This document shows, one piece after another, positions 56,679 through 64,000 of a stretch of DNA of 64,000 nucleotides. Made by a program: the position numbers and the translations under genes. Location: positions 86,669 through 150,668 of the forward strand of contig BCIJ01000019.1 of NCBI GenBank assembly GCA_001599935.1, given 5' to 3'. The notes below the pieces were generated by a model that was not told where the DNA came from, did not search any database, and saw only the letters and a program-made list of their open reading frames with translations. The DNA is from Holtermannia corniformis. Taxonomy: Eukaryota; Basidiomycota; Tremellomycetes; Holtermanniales. Position 1 is the stretch's first letter; each line of letters starts with the position of its first letter.

Positions 56679-58529
56679 ATGTGGTACGGGATCGTAGCGC
56701 TATCGGCTTGGGTGGCGGTCGTGGCCGCGCAAGAGATGCAGGGCAACTGTCTCCGGTTGCTCGGGAGCTCTGCCTGTCCCGGTTGTGAGTGATCGAGCAT
56801 CTTTCGTGGGTGGCAAGCTAACACCATGTAGTCCAGACAGCCTACCTGAACCCTTCCAACCTTTCCAATGCATTTCCCTTCTTTACAGACGTTGACTCGG
56901 TCGCTTCTTTCGACGCAGGGGCTTTCCGCTACTTTAGCGATCCTTATCAGTGTACGTACCTTGACCCGCGACGCGCGCATGTCTGTCCGCTTACCAGTTT
57001 TCCAGACCAGAATACCAAACTCGTCGAACAGTTGGGATGTACCAACGCTTCGGCCGCGACGATCCGGTACTCGCGCACCGTGCTGTGCAGCATGTGGGTC
57101 AACCAGCAGTGGAGCGTCGAGTGCTTGGCCTTATACAGTGCGTACAAGATAGAGGCGATGAACCTGGTGCTGAGTTCTGAACAGACGGGACATCAGCGGC
57201 GACGTCGTCAAAGATGGTGTGTCAGAAGACATGTTTAGAGTATGCGTTCGGGGAGGCCGATGTCGTCAACAGTCAAGAATGTCAGTATGCTCAGTGGGTG
57301 CCTCAAGCGCAGTGCTAATAGTCGCCAGTCTGCCCTGGTCAAGACTTGACTGCTGGTGCTCGGGTCGGCAATCTGACCAAGGACTATACTCAGGTGAGTG
57401 ATATGATGACGATGACCCGCTTCAGCTGACAATCGCAAGTGTACAAACTGGACTGTGAGTTGACCAGTTGGTCACTGTTCCCAGTACTGATGGGAGATTC
57501 TAGTCGCTTGCGACCAATAATTCCAACACTTGTGTCTTGGGCTCGACCAATGAGGGCAATTGCGGCTTCGGATCGTCTACAAACCAGTTGTGCACGTTTT
57601 GCAGTGGCGATAGCCCAGACGACTGCTGCTATGACTGTACGCCCCTACCCATAACGAGTCCGGTCCGCTGAACCCTCCAGCCAACACCGATGTCTCTTTC
57701 TGCGGGTACACGCTGCCCGCCATCAGCGACCGTAACTCAACGTCGACCTCGCTTTCGCCATCAGCTTCAGCCTCGTCTAGTGCTGATCGCAATACTATGG
57801 GCACCGCAGGCCTCAGCAAGGGCGCACTCGCAGGCGTCATTGTCGGCAGCGTCCTTGGGGGTCTGCTGCTCTTAACACTCGTTCTCTTCTTGTGCATCTG
57901 CCTCCGACGTCGACGCCGCGACAGAGCAGGCGCTGGCGCGAACGACCGCGACTCTGCCTCATCTTATCCCGACTCGTCGTTAGCTTCACCGCCCCAGCAA
58001 ACAGGCATGTTTGCGCGCAACCAGCCCGCCAACATGTCCGAAAAGGGTCTCCTCGGGCCTCTCGGGGCCGGTGCCGGCGCAAGCAGGACAACCGTCGGTG
58101 GCGCCAGTACTCTGTACTCCCACAATGCACCACACGGCGACAAGAGCCCCAGTCCGAACCTGGCCGGTGGCGCGCTACCCGTCGGCGCTCGAGCGAACGG
58201 CGTGGTGCTCCCTCGCGTACGCGACGAGAATCAAAACGGCGAGCGCTGGATCATTTCTGGGAGTGAGGTCGCGGTCTTGTGGCCGTATCAAGCGTCACTA
58301 CCGGATGAGCTGGAGCTTCGGCCGGGGATGAGGTTGAGGGTTCTGAGGCTGTATGATGATGCGTGGGGTACCGGTCAGGACCTGCACACGGGCAGGCAGG
58401 GTGCTTTCCCGATTGTGAGTGCACGAAAGGCGTGCAGTTGGACGATGACTGATGGGTTTGTAGGTCTGCGTGTCGGAGAACCTCAATCCGTCTGTGTCCC
58501 CCACCCCACCGAGCAGCCTGGGCTCGTGA
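56679..58529 (+). CDS. Single-pass membrane protein with Cys-rich ectodomain and cytoplasmic SH3 domain
   Basis: Signal peptide (MWYGIVALSAWVAVVAAQ), then an ectodomain of about 250 residues: FQTAYLNPSNLSNAFPFF, TKLVEQLGCTNASAATIRYS, CSMWVNQQWSVECL, and a Cys-rich end (CVLGSTNEGNCGFGSS, LCTFCSGDSPDDCCY). A Ser-rich stalk precedes one membrane span (LAGVIVGSVLGGLLLLTLVLFL) with an RRRRR stop-transfer. The cytoplasmic tail is Ser/Gly/Pro-rich and ends in an SH3 domain (EVAVLWPYQASLPDELELRPGM, DDAWGTGQDLHTGRQGAFPI, VCVSENLNPSV). At least six introns. The architecture recalls fungal Fus1- or Sho1-type surface signalling proteins, but the Cys-rich outside part is not one I can name. Plasma-membrane receptor or scaffold role is inference. 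Confidence 0.8.
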
Positions 58530-59102
58530 AGGGCATGATCTGGTCAAAAAAGGGTACCTATGTGGGATAGCCGTTGCGTAGTCTTGTATAGGAAGATGTA
58601 TATTCTCGATTGGTCCTGGTCGTTCGCTGAGACACATAGTTCACAACCAGTCACTTGGCGAGGAGCCACCTTTGCAGACTCAATTGCCCGCTCGTCGTGC
58701 CGGCAACGGTATTAATGTCATTCCGTTGTTGCATAAAGTGGCGCGCTCCGTACACACGCGCGATATCATCACGTACGAAGCGGGAGGAGATCCGACACTC
58801 GGCCGTTGAGTGATGATGAAGGGTACAGAGCACGTACGACGTAGGAGGATATGCGAAACCTGAACGGTGCAAGCTGGTGAGCCGTGCGGACAGGCAGACG
58901 ATTGGCTATACGTTGGGGCGACAAAGGACCACAGCAATGACTCGCGAATGGAAACACCGTCGAAGATAAGGGAAAGGCAAACGACCGCCTTGACTGTTTG
59001 GCAGACCGACCATGAAAGGGAGAGGCCGGCTCTATATATCGTCCCAGGCGGACTTGAGGCCTGCATCAGCAGCAAAGTCATAGTAATCCCTCGATTGCTG
59101 AA
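58530..59102. other. Gene-free AT-richer spacer with TATA box
   Basis: Base composition drops visibly after 58530. No open frame with resemblance is present. A TATATAT string at 59033-59039 lies about 65 bases before the next ATG. Confidence 0.35.
59033..59039 (+). promoter_or_regulatory. TATA box of first small gene
   Basis: TATATAT, 64 bases upstream of ATG 59103, in the usual range for TATA-driven fungal genes. Confidence 0.45.
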
Positions 59103-59411
59103 ATGGACGGCATAAGTTCGTCTGGAGCTAATTGGGAAAGATTGAACAGAATCCAGCTTCAAGCTGGTTCCACAACGTACACATACGTACTGATGGCAAG
59201 TCGGCCACTGGATGAGCTGCGAGTCGGTCGCGTGACGTCTTATGAGGCAAAGTCAGACGAAGCCAGGGTCTATCAAGGCGAATGGCTTGAACCGATCGGG
59301 GGAGGCGATTACAACCCATACGAGCCGCTGAACACAGAGGAATACTTGAAAGATGCCATTGCACTATTTGAGAAGGCTGACATCACTCAAGGGTCCGTGT
59401 ACCTGAGTTGA
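59103..59411 (+). CDS. Small protein of unknown function (paralogue A)
   Basis: Intron-free frame of 102 codons with a good start context (GAAATGG). Protein features: NWERLNRIQLQAG, TYTYVLMASRPL, YEAKSDEARVYQGEWLEP, GGGDYNPYEPLNTEEYL and DAIALFEKAD. It is acidic and soluble, with no signal peptide or membrane span. It aligns with the next small gene over most of its length: TY-[VL], SR, DEA, Y-x-G-x-W, GG, T-[DE]-[DE], I-x2-F in the same order. I know no characterised family. Support comes from the TATA box, start context and the relationship to its neighbour; by itself the frame is short enough to be questioned. Confidence 0.5.
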   Translation: MDGISSSGANWERLNRIQLQAGSTTYTYVLMASRPLDELRVGRVTSYEAKSDEARVYQGEWLEPIGGGDYNPYEPLNTEEYLKDAIALFEKADITQGSVYLS

Positions 59412-59890
59412 CGGCGGTGATGCGCTTCTTCTTAGCATATAGCAGAGACTTGTGGCGTATGCAGGGGTCGATCGTGTTTCTCATATTGCGCGGAGTGCCC
59501 GGAGTAATCCAGCGAGATTGAACCACTTTGGGCTCGCTCGAATCACGAAGCGAAGCGCATGTGCGTACTCAGAAGTACCGCCCGCGTTGCAAAGCCTCAC
59601 CATCCATTTGACATCGATACGAAGCGTGATTTGCAGGCTCTGTCTCAGCGCAATCTGCTTGGTTCCTTCCTTTGCCGCGGACAACGGATACCCTGCAGCA
59701 CCGCGATGCAATCAGCTCTGTGGACTTCTACCAGGTGAACGAACAATGGATAGCTTAGATTCTCATTCGAAGTCGGTTTTGCATGCTTACGCTGCTCCCC
59801 ACCTGTGGATCTCGTTGCTTTCGGTGCTTTCATGCTCAGCGAATTATAAAAGCTGGTTACCTTGCCTAGTTGGAACAGTCACCCTCCGTC
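59412..59890. other. Spacer between small genes
   Basis: 479 bases; an open frame at 59452-59922 runs across it but has no resemblance or start support. TATAAAA at 59845-59851 belongs to the next gene. Confidence 0.3.
59845..59851 (+). promoter_or_regulatory. TATA box of second small gene
   Basis: TATAAAA, 40 bases before ATG 59891; the placement mirrors the TATA box of the first small gene. Confidence 0.5.
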
Positions 59891-60157
59891 ATGTCAGTCA
59901 AGACGATTGTAATAATCAATGATGATTGTGTAAAGCTCACATACCTTGTGAGCGAATCACGCGTACATGGTGTATTCTGCTCTGACGTTGCGCACTTGAC
60001 AACACAAGACGAAGCGGGCGCCTTCAAGTACGAAGGCAAGTGGTGGCGGTACTTCGGAGGACGCTTCGGTCGAGCCAAGACGGACGATGACTTGCCGTAC
60101 CTGATTCGCTCCATCGATGGTTTTGACCAGCCGCTAACATCCACCGCGTCTCAGTGA
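59891..60157 (+). CDS. Small protein of unknown function (paralogue B)
   Basis: Intron-free frame of 88 codons: MSVKTIVIINDDCVKLTYLV, ESRVHGVFCSDVAHLTTQDEAG, FKYEGKWWRYFGGRFG, KTDDDLPYLIRSIDGFDQPL. No signal peptide or membrane span. It shares with paralogue A an ordered set of residues (TYLV/TYVL, SR, DEA, Y-E-G-K-W versus Y-Q-G-E-W, GG, T-D-D, I-x2-F), which suggests an old tandem duplication with strong divergence. An in-frame ATG at 59870 is possible; I prefer 59891 because alignment with A begins after it and the TATA spacing is then normal. Function unknown. Confidence 0.5.
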   Translation: MSVKTIVIINDDCVKLTYLVSESRVHGVFCSDVAHLTTQDEAGAFKYEGKWWRYFGGRFGRAKTDDDLPYLIRSIDGFDQPLTSTASQ

Positions 60158-61424
60158 TGGCCAGGGGTGCTGGTAGCTCTACGCACTAGTCCATAGGCGG
60201 TCATGGACTTGGCTATCTTGTGTCCTGTTGCACAATAAGAAAGAACCATGTTCGACCTTGGATCGTTTGCGCACGAGTCCTTGGCACTGCTGGTCGACTC
60301 AAAGCCACGACACAGCACTTCACGCCAGTCGATTGGTCAGCAGTAACAGAGTACACTCCTTTGATCGCTACCAACTGTAAGAAAGAAAGCGTAGCTACAT
60401 GTATACGGCCGCTGGAATGGTGTCATCCTCTCAGTACACCGTATCACGTAATGTCGATAACTGCAAAGATCTTCACCTTTCGAAGTCAACGGTGAGCAGT
60501 GCACGTTCCTCGTTACTGAAGGGTATCATGGCACAGTGCCGTGCTCTTCCGTTGCCTGTCCGTTTACACAAGGCGAATAGTGCGCGTTTATGGATCAAGA
60601 GCAATGTTGGGAGACAATCAGGAAGAACTCGGCCACGCTCACACGGGAGACGGCTTGAAGAGACTGATAACCGCAGTCCTGGAGAAAGCAACTTTTACAG
60701 ACTGAGAGTGCCGGTATAGACTCTTTACGTGAGGATACGGCCTCAGCTGGTGTTATCCCAAGGATGCCAAGCGATGTCCGGAAGGCGACTGAGAGGTGGC
60801 CATACAGGGCAGGCAGCTTGCGTTCTCGCGCATCGCAATGGGCACGGATGTGTAAGCTAAGGAGAGAAGGTTTATGCCGGTGATATCCAAGTTTACAAAC
60901 GCAACATTGATCCCAACGGAAGCTGTGAAGGGGTCATCCAAGGCGTAGTCCGAGCCAGGGCGCGATATGCTGAGGATATTTTACCTGATTGTTGTAGAGA
61001 GACAACGATTGCATCACTAGCTACGGGCACCAGGGTGAGCGAGCCTAACCCCCTTGCGTCGCCTAACTCCGCTAGACACCTAACGCCCAGGACCCTCAGG
61101 ACACAACAATTGTTGCATGTTTCAGGCTCTATCGCGAGGCTTCGTGACTGATAGACTGCTATGTAGCACACTGCTAGCCAAATAATGCCTGCCCATGAGA
61201 TTGCCAGTCCTCTGATGCACTGAGGTCTCTGTACACCCACCAGGTCTCGACCACTTGCCACCGATCAGCAGCCAGGCACGGACGAACCAAACATCCGTTC
61301 TTGACGCGTCGTGGGTTGCTGGTGTCAACGCTGTTCTTCAGTGACCTCGGGTTCGGGGGTATGACCCAGCAAGGATAGTGGACTGCGACATACAAGAGGC
61401 TTCGTTAATCGCCACCGGTTAACC
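60158..61424. other. AT-richer spacer without supportable genes
   Basis: 1.27 kb. A stop-free plus frame at 60861-61148 (followed by TGA at 61149-61151) encodes protein-like KVYAGDIQVYKRNIDPNGSC, but has no ATG and no convincing acceptor; the opposite strand also has a stop-free run at about 60753-60960 without ATG. These could be exons of a decayed or heavily spliced gene. Nothing firmer can be said. Confidence 0.3.
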
Positions 61425-63630
61425 ATGCCAGCACTCGGCGTCCCCACTCTGCACAGCCTGTCCGGCTTCAAGCTTTCCCGGACGCCGTCCTCATCGCGAC
61501 GGGTCTTCTCGAAGCGACGAAGAGTCCGCGCTCTACTTGTCGCCTTCAGCGCAGCTTCCATCATTGCGTTGAACGGTTTGATTGTATGGGGCAGTCTGGT
61601 CTTTGGTACGCACCAGCTGCATATTCATGAAAGTCTCACGACCGACTCCACATAGTGCCCGTCATCAACATCCTTGCCCTGCCATGTTTTGCACTCTGCC
61701 TCATCGGTGCGTCAGTCACTGTCCATATTCATCTCGCTCATACAGCGAAGTATTGGTTTATGCCATACCCTCCTTGGCCTATCTTCTATTGGCGCAGACG
61801 AATACGCCTAGCGCCGTTCGCGGCGTCTTCCTGCCCTTTCATCCCGGTATGTAAATTGCCGCGCCCTCAATTCTGCTGATAGTCGCAGTTCGTAATCTCG
61901 CACTCCTGGTCCCTATCCTCCGCTACAGTGTATTGGTCGTCCGGCTATACCCACGCTATCTTTCGGAATGGGTGTTTCAGCGGATACTGGTACTGAGCGC
62001 TATGGGTCGTGTTGCCGGCGCTCGCAGTGGCTCCAACGTGGGAAGTAGCAAGACTGCCAACAAACGGCGGACACCCAAGACCATCGTCAAGTAGGCCTTG
62101 CTAGAGTACCAAGAGGGAGAAGCTGATTCGCTGTTAGGGAGAACATCGCATACCACCCAGAAGGGGTAATCGACAAACGTAACAACCTACTCGACGTCTA
62201 CCTGCCACCGTCGTTCATAGCCACACCTTCGGCAATCTCTCCTTCCAAAGGCAAACGCAGAGCATCCCCCACGGAGCCGCGTTTTGCACCGCTCCCGCCA
62301 GCCCGCCGGCCGACGCATAGCCGTCGGACAACGCAAACCAGTTCACCTCCATCGCCGTCACCCTCGTCGGGATACGGCGGAGGATCGCCGTTGACTCCCA
62401 GCTTCATGACACAAGAACTCGAGCTTGAGGAGCGCGCAAGAGTGGACTCTGGCGAGGACGCGGAAGAAATCGTCTTGGCACCGACAGTGGTGGTAATCAT
62501 GGACGTCGGTAGCCTTGGCCCGATTCAACCCAAGAAATGGATGCTTGCCCTGGTTGGGATGCGGCTGCGTGAGCTTGGATACTGCAAGTCGAACGCATGG
62601 CGATTGACTACGCTGACGGTGCAGGTGTCATCATCCCCGATATCTCGAGTTATCCCAACGCTGGAGCGCGAGAGATGGTCGGTGATGTCCGCCGAGTACT
62701 CCAATGGGCCTGGGAGAACGCCGAGTCAGTCTGCGCAATCCACATTGAATTCAGCTGACTGCCCACTACAGATCCTACGGCGGCTCGCGTCACGACATAC
62801 ATTTGCTGGGCCACGGTCTCGGCGGGCAGCTGGCTCTGCTCACATTGACACAAGAGGCCATCGTCCGCTCCCGAGACGACTACCTCGACACGCAAGCGCG
62901 CCGTCGTCAGCACTATTTCGACTCGGCAGACGATGGCTGGACGTCATCATCGCAGTATGGCGGCAAGGTCGCTGGTTCCGTCATTGATGATGATGACGGC
63001 GTGATCTCGAACGGTCTGCGCCGTGTCAGGATCTATGAAGAGGACGTGGCGATTCCAAAGGTTGCAGGGCTCATTCTGTGAGCTTAGCTCTAGGCGCCCG
63101 TGTACACGAGTGCTTACTACCAACACAGATTGGCGCCAGTGACAGACGTGCTGAAGCAGATTCGACACGAGAGCCTCAACTACTGGGAACACTTATCGCC
63201 CATCAGGCGTGCCCTCGGTCCCAGCCAGACGGCTTGCATGCTCCACTCACCCGCACATCTCCTGTTTGCCGCTAAAAACGTACTACAAGTCGAGCGCCTA
63301 CCTCCGCGCGTCCTGATTCTGCATGGGTAAGCCTGTCCGCCGCGACAAGGAAAAAGACTGACGCGACGTAGAGGACAAGACATTATCACGCCGCCTACGC
63401 AGTCGTTGTACCTCCGAGAGGTGCTTGTGGGTCTTGACGTCCCAATCGTCCGCTTCCTGCCGTATCGCGACTTGGGGCATCTCGAAATCATGCAAGCTCT
63501 GATGAAGGGCATGGAGACGGGCTACTCGAGGTGGTTGCTAAAGGACTGTGAGTTGCTGAATGAGACGAAGTTTGGGGTCGATCACTGACAGCTCGATGCA
63601 GTGCAACAGTTTATCGGATTGTATGATTGA
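61425..63630 (+). CDS. Membrane-anchored alpha/beta hydrolase
   Basis: N-terminal part: a basic start (SSSRRVFSKRRRVRALLV), then membrane spans (FSAASIIALNGLIVWGSLVF; INILALPCFALCLIGASVTV and probably a third, LLVPILRYSVLVVRLY). An esterase-like domain follows: ENIAYHPEGVIDKRNNLLDVYLP, a Ser/Pro-rich insertion of about 60 residues, VVVIMDVGS, GVIIPDISSYPNAGAREMVG, HDIHLLGHGLGGQLALLTL (nucleophile elbow G-x-G-x-G), APVYTSAYYQHRL, PRVLILHGGQDIITPP (acidic residue) and YRDLGHLEIMQALM (catalytic His). The elbow reads GHGLG: His replaces the usual nucleophile Ser, an oddity. The pattern is closest to fungal steryl-deacetylase/isoprenylcysteine-methylesterase-like hydrolases. The last intron (about 63567-63601) gives the end KDLQQFIGLYD. 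Confidence 0.75.
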
Positions 63631-63732
63631 GCGCTTGTAGACATTGAGATTGGTTGTGGATAGAACACATGTTTCATGAGACAATGTACAGTGGCTGCAT
63701 CAGATACTGGTACACATCACGCCGAGCGCCCA

Positions 63733-64000
63733 TTACACCTTTCGCTGCCTCTTGGTCGACATGGACGTTGCGGTTGAAGATATGGAAACGGAGCGCTTCT
63801 GTGGCACATTAGCATCGCTCGTTATCTCTTTGCCAAACACACCTTTCTCGTTTGCATCTCTTGCGTCGGAATCGTCCACCCACCCTCCTTTTGCGCCTTG
63901 AGCGTGCGAAGCTCCTGCTCGACCCTCTCGACCTGTCGCTTCATCTCCACGAGCGCCCCGGCCGTGTTCAGCACCTTGTCCAAGATCTCGAGGTTGCCGC
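63733..64000 (-). CDS. Coiled-coil protein, C-terminal part (5' end beyond window)
   Basis: Only the last exons are present. A helical segment NLEILDKVLNTAGALVEMKR is followed by QVERVEQELRTLKAQKEGGW with heptad spacing, then an intron (GTGTGTTTG ... CCACAG, about 63800-63845) and a basic tail KRSVSISSTATSMSTKRQRK ending at TAA 63733-63735. The tail resembles a nuclear localisation signal. The family cannot be named from this fragment. Confidence 0.55.
   Translation of the reverse strand, partial: RQPRDLGQGAEHGRGARGDEATGREGRAGASHAQGAKGGWVDDSDARDANEKGVFGKEITSDANVPQKRSVSISSTATSMSTKRQRKV

Noticed and set aside
59452..59922. 156-codon plus-strand frame between the small genes
   Set aside because: It overlaps the TATA box and start of paralogue B, has no resemblance and poor start context.
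1..64000. CRISPR arrays, bacterial operons, insertion sequences, tRNA or rRNA genes
   Set aside because: No regularly spaced repeats, transposase motifs, terminal inverted repeats, tRNA-like cloverleaf or rRNA sequence was noticed; the gene structure is eukaryotic throughout. A tRNAscan or RepeatMasker run would be more sensitive than reading by eye.

Overview
The window is nuclear DNA from an intron-dense fungus, most likely a basidiomycete and possibly from Pucciniomycotina. This rests on: GC-rich coding sequence (judged by eye, not computed); nearly every gene cut by 40-60 nt introns with donors GTGAGT, GTCAGT or GTACGT and a CTGAC/CTGAT branch site close to the acceptor AG; closely packed genes on both strands; and fungal-specific families (Csf1, Tim54, Mss4, Set5-like SET protein, fungal HMG-box factor). 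The species is not determined. Exon joins were made by eye from reading frame, splice sites and family conservation, so minor exon boundaries may be wrong.

Layout. 0-8.4 kb: 3' part of an HMG-box regulator (-), a long spacer, trehalose-6-phosphate synthase TPS1 (+), a small UPF0145/YbjQ-type protein (+), a mitochondrial-looking conserved protein (-) and the kinetochore subunit SPC24 (+). 8.4-15.4 kb: the Fe-S maturation factor IBA57 (-), the PI4P 5-kinase MSS4 (+) and a Set5-type SET/MYND protein (+). 15.4-24.6 kb: a long regulatory spacer, a Max-like bHLH factor (+), phosphopantothenoylcysteine decarboxylase (-), a gamma-butyrobetaine dioxygenase-like enzyme (+) and a SANT/Myb protein (+). 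25-30.5 kb: a secreted GH16 glycosidase broken into microexons (+), an FG nucleoporin (-) and the PP4 catalytic subunit (+). 31-39.7 kb: an EST1/SMG7-like protein (-), SRP68 (-), LSM7 (+) and MED17 (-). 39.9-50.7 kb: one very large gene for the bridge-like lipid transfer protein Csf1 (+). 50.8-58.5 kb: TIM54 (-), tRNA-dihydrouridine synthase DUS1 (+), a DOPA-dioxygenase-like protein (-), a beta-carbonic anhydrase (-) and a single-pass membrane SH3 protein (+). 58.5-61.4 kb: a gene-poor, visibly AT-richer stretch with two small genes, each behind a TATA box, whose products look like diverged copies of each other. 61.4-64 kb: a membrane-anchored alpha/beta hydrolase (+) and the 3' end of a coiled-coil protein (-).

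Most genes are housekeeping and do not form one pathway; neighbours mainly share divergent promoters or lie tail to tail with gaps of tens of bases. The more unusual material is the small-protein pair at 59.1-60.2 kb, the microexon-rich GH16 gene, microexons in TPS1 and PP4, a GC-AG intron inside a SET motif, and four copies of GTCACGTG in spacers together with a bHLH gene whose contact residues predict that site.
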